Source of the DNA: Carallia brachiata
Taxonomy: Eukaryota; Streptophyta; Magnoliopsida; Malpighiales; Rhizophoraceae
NCBI GenBank assembly: GCA_021464245.1
Contig: JADCRB010000019.1
Span: 3,453,130 to 3,517,129, forward strand
DNA: 64,000 nt
Direction of reading: 5' to 3'
The position numbers and the translations under genes were made by a program. Shown one piece after another: positions 1 to 10,529 of the stretch (its first letter is position 1; each line of letters starts with the position of its first letter). Below the pieces are notes generated by a model. It worked only from the letters and a program-made list of their open reading frames with translations. It had not been told where the DNA came from and searched no databases.

Positions 1-619
1 TTAGCAGAGTTTAAACCTCTACTTAATAATTGAAAGACATTTTTCTCAATCATTTAAATAAATATTCAACCTCAAACATGTGTTTTTTATTTAGGATAAT
101 TTATATTTGTCACTCTAAAAATATGGTATATTTACAACTAATATCCTTGAGTTTGGGAAATTACAAAAAATATACTATGATTAACAGACGTCAGTCAACC
201 CAAACGAAAAATATAAAATAACCATAATGCCCCATATATATATTTAAGAGAAAACCCTAAAATTATTTGAAAAAACGTTAATGATTCTTTTTCATTTCCT
301 CTCAACTAAAAAAAGCAAACTCAAAAGATCAAAGCTTCAATTCGCTTAGAAAACGTCATTTCATTTCAAAATGAATCAATTTTTGTGTGATTTGGGGTTG
401 TACCAAATAGCACCCAATCTCTTGCCGGCTGGAAATGCATACATTGCTGCATCGCTGCTACTTTCAGGGGACATCTTCATTTTAGGAAAAATTGACTTTT
501 TTCCGCTCGAGCTCCAACTATCTTTCTTGTCGTCTGTTTCCAAGACAGCTTTGGAAAGTCTGATGAGTTGAGATTTATGGGTTTTTAGATAATTTTTTTG
601 AAAAAAAGATACTCCCCTA
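1..619. other. AT-rich intergenic sequence, no supported gene
   Basis: No recognisable gene was found. A 66-codon open frame at 371-571 (+) starts MNQFLCDLGLYQIAP and has a leader-like upstream stretch with a telo-box-like aaccctaaa near 251. I do not recognise its product, and it stops just before the polyamine oxidase relic. It may be chance, or a decayed upstream part of the same retrocopy. Confidence 0.4.
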
Positions 620-621
620 TA

Positions 622-1108
622 TTAGTTGATTATGTTGTAGTAACAGTCTCACTGGCTGTTCTTAAGGCTGGAATCGGTCATGATCCAGGAACATTCATTC
701 CTCCTCTTCCATCTTCCAAGACTGAGGCCATTTAAAGGCTAAGATATGGTGTTGTTAACAAATTGCTTTTGTAATTGAGTTCAAGGCAAGATTGGAGAGA
801 CAAGAATGGGAAGACATTCTTCCAAATGGCATTTCACCGACCAGATTGAAAATTGAAGGATGAAATATACCATGGTGCACGAGAAGCACAGCTTCCATGT
901 ATCCAATTAATAAGAATTCTATTGTATTGCTGTCTTGGTTTACTGGGAAAGAAGCCTTTGAGCTTGAATACCTTAGTGATGAAATTTTAGATGAATTTCA
1001 AAAACAGTGGTTGCCTTCTTACATCAAACCCACAAACAAGTGGATTCCAATGGTTATGGATTGCATAATAGGAATGCTAGCAACTCTGTTCGTTGTTGGT
1101 GGCTTTTG
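622..1108 (+). pseudogene. Broken polyamine oxidase 5 (PAO5)-like fragment
   Basis: Conceptual translation gives collinear pieces of a plant flavin polyamine oxidase of the PAO5 / LSD1-like group. They are VVVTVSLAVLKAGI, then FIPPLPSSKTEAI, then a stop codon, then RYGVVNKLLL, a second stop, and a final piece from about 850 with PWCTRSTASMYPINKNS followed by VLLSWFTGKEAFELEYLSDE. The last piece is open from 897 to 1109. The order and spacing match the C-terminal half of the amine-oxidase domain. In-frame stops, frame changes and missing FAD-binding ends show that it is not functional. PAO5 of Arabidopsis lacks introns, so intron absence does not prove a retrocopy. No intact parent copy is in this window. 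Confidence 0.8.
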
Positions 1109-1109
1109 A

Positions 1110-2602
1110 TTTTCAAAATTTAGGCTTCCAAGTGCATAGGCGAGTATTTTATTTCTCAAAAACAAAATCAAAAAGAAAAAAGAAGAAAATTGATAACAAA
1201 AAAAGGTGTTGCTTTTGTGGATTAGTGAAATAGGATGATAGGTCGGGGTTATTCAGATTACATTTGGATTTTTTTTTCCTTTCTTTGAATTCCAGTGGAT
1301 AGTTTAGAGCTGATTTATATTGTGCCAAATTTTGTAACCTTTTTGTTCCACTTTCTCTCTATGTATTTTTACATTGATACATGTCTAAGTCCAAAATTTT
1401 CCGAATGCATTGGAGAAAGAATTAATTTGTGAATTTAAAGTTATAATTGGAATTAGTATATTGTAGAAAGATAACTAATCATTTGTTCTTGGCATGAATA
1501 AGGTGGTTTTAGAAGTCATATTTGCATCTTAGGGAAAGCTTCTTCATTATTATAGTTAGAGGAAAACTTAATAAACTAGTCCCAGTTGTTGCACCATGGC
1601 CTCTTCATTCTCAGCTTCGCTTGCGTGATTTGCACTTTTGATTTGTTTTTCTCTGACTCTGACTCTACTTTTTTAGTATTGTACATATGAAGGTATTTTA
1701 GACCCTTCAGATCATTTATAACGGTATTTTCGTAATTAAAACTAACTTTTATTAACGGCAATTTAACGGAATATATTTTTTATAATCTCAAATAAATGTT
1801 AGTATGTTTTTTGTAATTTTTTAAATTAAAGAATATCAGTTATAAATATACTATATTTTTAAGGTGACAAATATAAATTTTTTTTTTTACTTGCAAACAT
1901 GTGTATTACTAACTATTCAAGGTTTGAGTGGCTACAGAATGTCAAGAAATTAAGCTTGTCCAAATCACGTGCATGTCATGCGTAGCTGGAGGGAAACTTA
2001 TAAGGTGTAGCTTCAATGAATTTCGTGTTGGCAAGGTCTTCTTGAGTCCATTTGCAGCTCCTCCATTCGTATGGCACACTAAGCCGGTCACAACCCATAT
2101 TGCTCTATATCAACTTTAGCACACAAAGTAGCATAACCCTACCCATTTAGTACACATTCTTAATTTTATGAACAGAGGATCTTGTTAAAAAAAATCTAGA
2201 TTTTGGAAAAGAAAAAAAGGAAGAATCTGAAAAATATCAATCTAAATTTTTTTTTTTTTCACAATCTAAATCTTATTTTATTGGTTCACAATCTTAATTT
2301 TATATTCCTATTTTCTCTCTCTCTCCCTCTCTCTCGCGGGCGCGCAAATACACACATTTGTATATAGTTTTTTGAGATTTCAGTTTTATGTCCGAAATCA
2401 GTAGATTTACTACTAAAACGCCAAAATGTGCAACAAGCAGGATTTTTTTTTTTTTTTGCAGCGTGTTCTGAAAAAGTCAAAAGACAGCCAATTACACATT
2501 GATTTAGTTGTATATTTTATTGAATTAATTACACGCCTTTGGTGAGAAATTGAAATTATATTAAAAAAAATTTAGAAAGGCCGGTATTGGGATAATATAA
2601 CA
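1110..2602. other. AT-rich intergenic sequence, no supported gene
   Basis: Only short open frames without recognisable domains occur here. A CT/GA-rich stretch lies near 2316-2335 and several A/T homopolymers are present. Confidence 0.5.
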
Positions 2603-2610
2603 CTCTGAAG

Positions 2611-3239
2611 CATAATTTTAGAAACTGGATCGACTCAGCCGGTCTGATCAAAAAATTGATGAATCGAAGGTTGAACCGGTGTCATTTTGACATAGAATTG
2701 GGGTAGGAAATGAACCTTGAAAACCGTCTGAACTGGCTTAAACTGGCTTGAACCCATGATCCGAAAACTGGTGAACCGGACGATTTAATGTTAACCTGAA
2801 TTGTTTCTCTAAAACAACGTAGTTTTATTTTTCTTTTTGTTTTTTTGATTAAAAATGAAAGCAAATCACACTTATTTATATTAATGAGAAATGTAGTATT
2901 TTTGGATCATATATTAACTCTATGATATATTTTGTTCTATAATGTTTTATTTTTGATATGGATACTCTATTGATTCATTTAATTAGAAAACTATATTAAA
3001 TATTTTATACTTTAATTTTATTTTAGTTGTAAGTAGACTCATATTCTATTTTTATATTTTATTTTTTATGATTATACTGATTGTTTGTTATTAAAAAATA
3101 ATAAATTATAAGTATTTATTATTATTTTGTTAAATAAGAATTACTTATCAGTTTAACCGTCGAATTTTTAATTAAACCGTTAAATCATTAACTCACTCTT
3201 CTCACTAATTTAATAATCAGACTGATTTTAAAAACTATG
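2611..3239 (-). mobile_element. hAT-like MITE, family copy 1
   Basis: A 629-bp non-coding element. Its left end is cataattttagaaactgg and its right end is attttaaaaactatg, which form imperfect inverted termini of the type CATAGTTTTAAAAA. The flanks are ctctgaag (2603-2610) and ctatgaag (3240-3247), an 8-bp target duplication with one mismatch, as expected for hAT transposons. The left part is rich in CCGGTT/AACCGG motifs and contains a degenerate aaaacaacgtagtttt palindrome near 2811-2826. That palindrome corresponds to acgacgtcgt-type motifs in the two sister copies (18881-19586 and 45785-46412), showing that this copy is in the opposite orientation. It has no coding capacity. Confidence 0.75.
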
Positions 3240-3468
3240 CTATGAAGGCCCATCGACCATTAACGAGAAGCTAAATTGACAATTTTAAAATGCATGACAT
3301 GCTTTAAGGAAAAAATTCCTAATAAAAAAGAGCTTAAGCTAAGATTTAATATTAAACAAAAGGGAATATATATATATATATGCTACAGGTGAAAAAAGCA
3401 CGGGAAGGAGTTGAAAAAAAAGAAAAGAAAAGAAAAGAACGTAATCTTGCCGGTCAAGTCAAGACAAA

Positions 3469-3572
3469 AGATATTTTTGATACGTCCCCTCCCCCACCCG
3501 AAACATAAATATCTTGGATTCTGCCTGAGCTCTCATCGATGACGTGGCAAAGATGGGCCCACGACACGTGTA
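3469..3572 (+). promoter_or_regulatory. Evening elements and G-box upstream of COR27/28-like gene
   Basis: The stretch before the start codon at 3713 contains agatatttt at 3469-3477, a perfect reverse-complement evening element (AAAATATCT). It also holds taaatatct at 3506-3514 (evening-element-like, core AATATCT), gacgtggc at 3541-3548 (ABRE/G-box half) and cacgtg at 3565-3570 (G-box). Evening elements are bound by CCA1/LHY/RVE clock factors and are known to drive cold and evening expression of Arabidopsis COR27. Their presence here, within about 250 bp of the start, fits the gene assignment. Occupancy is inferred, not shown. Confidence 0.65.
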
Positions 3573-3712
3573 AAAAAGCGGCGACAACAGTGAGGTTCTT
3601 TTGTCCTCCCCCGGGTCCCAAACCCCATCATCTTCTTTTATCAGCCACTTTCCTCTTTCGGAAATCTGGCAAATAAAACCCGTTGAAAATCTTTCGCTGA
3701 AAGGATAATCTA

Positions 3713-5787
3713 ATGGAAGGTCGCCGGAGAAGAAGAATTGAGACCCGGAAGACGAGCTCCGACGCGTCTGGGTCAACTGGGGACGATTCAGACAAGTCAG
3801 CTCGACTGGTAGTCCCTTGTCGCCTGCAATAGTATTTGTTTTTTTTTTTTTAATTGTTTTTCAGTTTTATTGTGGTTTTTCTCTTTGTTCTTTAGATATG
3901 GTGGGTTTCTTTCTGTAAATTGTGGAGCATAAGCTGGTCCCTTTCCTTTTTTTTTTTTTCTTTTTTCTTTTTTTTTTCAAGTTTTTTTTTTCTTTATGTT
4001 CAATTGGTGTGCTTGTCTGAGATATTTACTATTTCTCATAAAGTAGTAGATGATTGTCTGGTAAAATTATGAAAATAATACAGAAATATGCTGCAATTTA
4101 TTGCATAATCATCAGGGGGTGGATGAATATGCAATGAAAAATGTTGAACTATGTGTTAGAGTTGCTTTTTAACACCATTACCAACTCATTTTTTTACTAT
4201 ACATTTTAATGCATCTAGGCATGATAGGCAACCCCTTTTTACTTTATGTCAACCAAACCCTTGAATTTGAATGAGATGGTTTCTAATTATGGTTTATGGA
4301 TGACAGGATTTGCCGGTGATGGATTCGAATTCTGTAGAGTGGACAGATGAGAAGCACAGTCTTTACCTTAAATCCATGGAAGCCTCATTTGTTGACCAAT
4401 TATATAATTCCATGGATCTTGGTTGGAACTTACAGAAGGAAGTTTCAGATCCAAAATTGCCCCCTCATGTCAATTGTGACAATTGTGCCTCTTCTGGCCA
4501 GGTTGAGAGCTCAACCCTTTTCCTTGTTAAGTATGTATATGCAAATTTTGGTGAATGTAAAGTTGTCCTGCTATAGTTCCTTGTATCTCATTTTACGTTT
4601 ATTCCAGTTTAAGGTTCTTCGACATGGTGTCTGGCAGAAAAAAAATTTTCAGAATAGGCCCGAATCACAGCGGAATTTGGCAAGTGAACCCCGTGGCCTT
4701 TTGAGTAGTCCATGGGTCCAGCATTTTATATCTGTGAGGAATCCCCAAGTGGTACCGTCTTCCACCATTCAAGAAGCTGCTCCACCCCAAATGCGAGGAA
4801 TCGATCGAAGCGGGAAGAAGGCAACATCTTGTGGATCAACAAGTAGTTCAAAGCATTCTCATCGTTCTCAGAGTCATTCATATCATCGCAATATGGTTGA
4901 CAGCAATACAGGTACTCTCAATTAAGATTTTGGCATGTCCTTGAGGATCTTGTTTCAGCTCTGCGTTAAAGCTTTTGCAAATGGATTTTTTTCCTAAATT
5001 TTGGATCATGCTGGCTTCTCTTGGTTGATATACCCAATATTTGATTTCTAATAGTATTTATTTCCTAGCATTTCTTTTCTCTTCCTCCATGAGACACTGT
5101 GATTTAGAGTAATTATAAATGTGTAGTTTCAAAGTGTACACCGTTCTATCTTTACATTAATTAGTTGAGTAGTTTCATTGCCTCCAATATGTAAAAGACC
5201 GACATCTGTTCGGTATCTTTATTTATTTCTGCAAAATATGAGGTGAACTATGGCTATTACACAAATTTTATGCTTGGACAGATATTGTGCCTAATTCAAA
5301 CTAGTCATAGTCATTGATGAGTATAAGTCTACAATACGGTGAATCTGGAAGTGTGAAAAACATCTCAAAATAATTTTCTGCATCCAATGTTTTTGTTCCA
5401 TCCTCTAAATGGTTCGTCAGCCATTTTGCCCATTGTCATGATTCTTCAAGTCCCACCATTAGAGGGAAAAATACAAAGATGTGTGGTCTGTTGCATTTAA
5501 TATATTTTTCGTTGTTCTTATTGCTGTAGAGGTGTCAGATCAGAACTTTGTCGATGAAGATGTTAAAGGTGGAAAGACAAGTGCCTGCAGCTCAAAGAGG
5601 ATGAAAACCCTTGTAATTGGCGCTCCAGGTGGCGATCAGGTAAGCATCATCTAATCACCATTCTTTTACATGACTATCTGAAATTATGGCATCGCCCGTT
5701 GTTGCCTTTGATTAGTATGTCACTGAAATGCTATTACAGGTTGTTCCATGTGGGAAGCCTCCCATGACAGATGATCCTAGCGAGTAG
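3713..5787 (+). CDS. COR28: COR27/COR28-like cold-regulated, clock-associated protein
   Basis: Five exons at 3713-3808, 4307-4501, 4608-4911, 5530-5639 and 5740-5787 join in frame with GT-AG borders to a 250-residue protein. The N-terminus is arginine-rich (MEGRRRRRIETRK). Exon 2 encodes the family signature EWTDEKHSLYLKSMEASFVD and QLYNSMDLGW. Exon 3 encodes FKVLRHGVWQKKNF and later PWVQHF. Exon 4 encodes EVSDQNFVDEDV and a basic SKRMK patch. These are hallmark segments of the plant-specific COR27/COR28 family. In Arabidopsis, family members are small nuclear regulators linking cold, light signalling and the circadian clock, and they interact with COP1 and HY5. No enzymatic domain is present. 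Evening elements and a G-box lie upstream. An alternative end exists if intron 2 is retained (stop near 4574). The symbol is by family resemblance; COR27 is equally possible. Confidence 0.8.
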
Positions 5788-7087
5788 TTCATTTCTGCAG
5801 CTAGATAAGGATTCGCAGCAGCGAGCAGGGGTTAGTAAGCATAAGTGGACTGTGTCATATTTCCATAGGCCGTGATGATATTTGAGGACCATATGAAATT
5901 TGGTCAACTTTGTTAGCAGCATAGTTTCCTTTTGGGGCAACGTCTGCAAAGAAAGAATCTCAGACATAAGTTTGCCTGCAGTCAAGGTTGAAGGCAGCTT
6001 GTAGCTATTGGCTACTAATCTCTTACTCTGTAGGTATTATGCATATTTGACTAAGAGTGAGTGTTATCTGCATAATATGACTGGAATATGTACAACAATA
6101 GAGGTTTGCCGAGTAAGTTGTGATCGGTGAGCATTTGTTTCTTGTGTGGTAATTCTGGAAAAGTGTGTGTTAACTTCTAGTTCCAAATATTCTGAGAATT
6201 TGATTAAAGTTGTTATATTCTGTTCTCCTATTTTGTATTGAAGCACAAGCAAGCACACTGAAGGAATTATTTCGATCATTGGAGTTTAAATTGTGATATA
6301 TTTTTTGTCACGCCTAGTAATTTTACATTTTGAGTCGAGTTTCTTAACATGATATTAAAGTGTTTATAAACGCGAAGTTATTAGTTTAAGCGATGTTGTG
6401 CTATAGTGACTAGCAAGTTCATTTTGTAGCACTCTGAAAATGTTATTTGTGAAGAGTAACTCTCCCATTGAATTGAACCAGGGCCCTTCATTTGGTATTT
6501 ATCTCTTACAGGCGCAACGTTGTGCGCCTAATTTTGGCTCTTTTATTCAGCTGTTTGAAGTCATTTCATCGAAAATGCTGTAGTGAGCTTTCCAGTGTAG
6601 TTTTCTCGTATCCATCATGAAAGAAAAGGGAAATGTTAGTGAGATATTTTAAATAAGACCAACGTATATGTGTTGTACTAATACAGTTTTTTTATATCCA
6701 TAGTGAAAGAAAAGGGAATATTTAATAAGATTTTTTAAATAAGATCAATGTATATGTTATTTGATCGTTAAATTTTTAAAAATATAAATAAATTATTAAA
6801 AATTATTATAATAAATTATATTATTATTTTATTATTGCGTAAAATAAAATTGTGTTGCATAATTTAGAAAAATTCAACTTTATTATAAGTCTAATTTCCA
6901 AATATGTCATTTCCCTGCTGTACAAAGAAGCAATAAAAAAATACATATTTTTTGAGCAAGTGACCAACAGCATCCAACAAGGGGGAAGTTAACTTTCTGT
7001 GTCATTGTTCATGCAAAAGTAATCTTTTGACCGAGGCGTAACCTAGTTTATATATGTCCACTTCTAGCTGTAAAAATAAACAGAAAT
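5788..7087. other. 3' flank of COR27/28-like gene and intergenic DNA
   Basis: The first few hundred bases are probably 3' UTR, with mixed composition and no downstream reading frame. The remainder is AT-rich, especially 6650-6900, with no recognisable gene. Confidence 0.4.
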
Positions 7088-7102
7088 AAAAAGAGAATAA
7101 GG

Positions 7103-8089
7103 GGAAGGACGTATTGTGGGTGCTATCGTGTGCCCGATTTTACTACCGTGCGTCGAGAGCATCCCCGCGTCGCTTTTGATCAGTCGGTTTCGGCCTGGCC
7201 GTTTGTGCCCCTTGTGGGCTTGGTAGGGGCTACTGTCCCCTTTTGGTGGGTCTCCGGTCGTTGTTTTTGTTGGTGGGTGGTGGGCTTTGTTTGCTTTGCT
7301 CCGGATCTTCTTGCTCGTCGCTCCTAGTTTCACGGGTCTGTTTCCCGTCCCGCCGTCCTCGGTGGGGGAGGGGTGCTTTTTGTGCTGAGGGGGTCGACGT
7401 GTATAGTTTTGCTTGCTTCCCATCAGATTCTTCCTCAGTCGCCGGCCGCCGACTTTTGTGCTTGGTGCCGTTCTTGGGGAGCTGCGTTGGCCTCCCCCGC
7501 CTCCCTTCCTCGTTCTGAGGGGTGGGTGTGGGGGAGGGAGGTGATTTTTGCTAATGAGCGGGGCGTGTACAGTATGCCTGCGCTGTTTAAGATGTTGTTG
7601 CTCTGGGTCCTCGCCTTTTGTTGGGCTACTGATTCCTGTTCCCTCATCACTCCTGCAGTGGTGGTTGTGATTAGCGCTTTGATTGGCACAATGGCGTTCT
7701 CTGGCATGCTTCCGGCCTCTGGCCGTAGTCTTGCCGTTGTATGCCCTTTGTGGGTTGTTGTCTCCCCAGCCTGTCAAGGCTTCACCGGCGTGCTGGTGAT
7801 TGGTCTGAGTTTCCAGACAGTGTTGTGCCCGGGTCGGGTCTTAGACCTGAGTGTGCTTCCAAGCAGGCTGACTTTTTTCGGGCCTTGGGTTTGGGCTGAG
7901 GTTCATCTACGGGCCTGTTTGTCTAGTTGCAGGATTTGAGTTCAGGATGTAGTTGGCTTCTTGTGTACAATAGGATGACTTGGTTCTTTACTTATATCCG
8001 TGGTGTGGCCTTTAGCTGGTGTGACCTTGTTTGTACTGTTCTGGTGCTTTATATAATATCCTGTCGTTTCTTTCTGGTAAAACAAAAAA
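7103..8089 (+). mobile_element. GC-rich poly-A retroposon, non-autonomous LINE-like
   Basis: A block of about 987 bp, markedly more GC-rich than its surroundings, ends in an A-run and is flanked by the perfect 15-bp direct repeat aaaaagagaataagg (7088-7102 and 8090-8104). A long exact target duplication plus a 3' A tail is the signature of target-primed reverse transcription. The 3' end (ctggtgctttatataata... then A-run) resembles plant LINE 3' UTR ends. Long open frames exist on both strands (188 codons on +, 237 on -), but neither shows reverse transcriptase, endonuclease or RNase H motifs. I take them as consequences of the base composition. It could be a 5'-truncated LINE, a Sadhu-like non-autonomous retroposon, or a retrocopied transcript. 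The exact duplication suggests recent insertion. Confidence 0.8.
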
Positions 8090-8104
8090 AAAAAGAGAAT
8101 AAGG

Positions 8105-10529
8105 AAAAATTAAAACTGTAATTTATGAAGTTAGATATAATACTTATTTTCTTTTAGAAAAAATTTGATCTGTACTTACCTACTATTAGGAGTTAGGAGT
8201 GTACGGTTTGCATTAATTAGCTATTTCTATCCAAATAATTAAAAAAAAATGCTAGTAAAGACTTAAAAACTTATAAAACTGTAACTCAACACTGTAATTA
8301 ATGACTGAGGCTTGGTTTGGACTTTTATTTTATTTTTTTTGACATGCTTGGTTTGGACATTTTGATAGTTAGCATTATGCTCATTAAAATTAAAATTATT
8401 ATTCATATCTTTTATTTTATCGCTTGTCTGATAAATAAAATATGAATATTTTTGTTTTTGGTGAAAAAAAAATAATTGTATCGTAAATATGTCGATGATT
8501 ACAATTGACAGTTTGACGATGTTACAGTTGTTATTATTGTTCAACTTCTTCTATGAAGAAAACTTACCATCTAAACACTGTTGTATTCAAACAGGTTTCT
8601 CTCCAGCTAATCATAGTGTTAATAGAGTTTGAAACTACTATTACGCACGTATAGTCAAATTAATAGTCAAATGAAGGGATTGCCTCCAAGTGCATTTACC
8701 AGGGACTTGAATTTGTGTCCGACAGAAGAGAAATACATTGAAACACCAGCCAGACCACCACATTGGATGGCAAATGATCAACACCCAAACATTGATTTTT
8801 CGTACTCAAAAGCAAATTTTCAAAAAGAAATAAAGGATAAATAATTAAAAAGATAGTAAGGAAAAATACATGGTAGTATGTTTATATTTAGTGTGTTTCG
8901 TATGAAAGAATTATGGCTCGTAGAGATGGTTGAATTTTTTTTCTACAATTTATATTTCCATAAAATGTATTTAATATCACAAAGTAGTTTAATTTAGTTT
9001 TAACTGTTTTTGTACTCCTAAAATCATAACTTAATTGTTTGGCTCTACACATTTACAGAACTTAACCCCTGTCTAGTGCCTGGCAGAGCTAGGGGGCTTA
9101 TTTCGTTAAATTATAAACTATATTCAAGGTGTTTTCAACGATTTAAATATTTTGATTTAATTTTCACTTTACTATTTAAAAAAATCATGATTTCTATCTA
9201 AATTAATAAATATAATATCATCTTTAAAAACTCATAATTTAAGTTTTATAAGAATTTTTTACAACAAATTTACTAAGTCATCGAATTAAATGGTCTTTTT
9301 TTTATATCTCATGTGATTTTAATTATTATGTTTTTATATTACATTTCAGCATATAGTTTATATCATTACAACGATAAGTCATTATTTTTAACATATTTTA
9401 ACCATTAAATTAGATAGAATGATAAATTTGTTAACAAAAATTCATACAAAACCTAAATTATAAATTTTTAAAAATAACATTATATTTTTTAATTTAAGTA
9501 AAGATCATAATTTTTTTAGATATTCACCTTTAATTTTAACCGAATTATTCGGATTGATCGAATTGGCCAATTTCGTATGCTCTCCTGCTTCGTACCTACC
9601 ATGCCGAGGGAAAGCCCAATTTATTACAACAACGCAAACTAAATGCACGTTTTGCATTTCCTTTTAGCTAAAATTAACAAACAAACGCGTTTCCTCCTCA
9701 TCTCGTTTCTTTCCTTTTTTTTTTTTATAATTATTTTGAATAAAAAAATCACCTCCCAAATTATAGCAATTATTGAATCATTAGGTCGAAATTAGGGATT
9801 ATTCGTTAATATTTTTATTCTAACTTTTTTTATAAAGAGAATTTACTATTTAAATACTATTAAAATTGAATGAATATCTTCCTAACTCGATTACAATATT
9901 AACAAATTTTAAACTCACGTTCAGAAATTTAAACTAAAATTAAAGTTAACAGCGGGGTATCAGGTCACGAGATTGCTACCTCCGAGAATCTCACCTCATT
10001 TCTTTCCATTCCTTCCTTTTTGGGCTTTCTGCAGATTTCTTTTCCTTTCATTTTCTCCTTTCCAGTAAAAACATGAATTCCAAATAAAAGAAAAAGAAAC
10101 AAAAATCGTTTGCCTTTTGCGTTGCCCACTTTTCTTTTACTAGAATAAGAAAAGAAAATAAAAAATAAAAATTGAATGAGTGACGTTAGCATATACTTTT
10201 CAATTCAAAGCCCTTAAAAAAAAAAAAAAAAGAAATTCAATTCAATTCAAAATTGAACGACACGGCACATCATCACTTTCCTCCTGTCTTCCTGAAGAAC
10301 TGCCCAATGGCGCCCTTTCCTATTAAAATTGATTTCTTTTTGTCTTCTCTTTTTGTTGAGCTCTTTTAACTTAATAAAGGTACGTTTTTTCTTCGTCCTC
10401 CTCGTCAAGATTGTTTTTTTAATTAGGGTTTCGGGATTTCCCAATTTTCTCTCTTCTTATCCGTGCTTTCGATTTTTTTTTTTTAAATTTTAAATTGGGT
10501 TAGAGAATCGGCAATAGTTACAAACAAAA
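8105..10529. other. AT-rich intergenic DNA and COQ10 5' region
   Basis: No supported gene. A 71-codon open frame at 8629-8844 resembles nothing I recognise. The sequence from about 10250 to 10529 is the likely promoter and 5' UTR of the COQ10-like gene. It contains tagggtttcg near 10424 (telo-box-like) and pyrimidine-rich tracts. Confidence 0.4.

Noticed and set aside
7064..7777. 237-codon open frame on the minus strand (with overlapping 188-codon frame on +)
   Set aside because: It lies in the GC-rich retroposon, crosses its left boundary, has no domain, and is explained by base composition with few stop codons.
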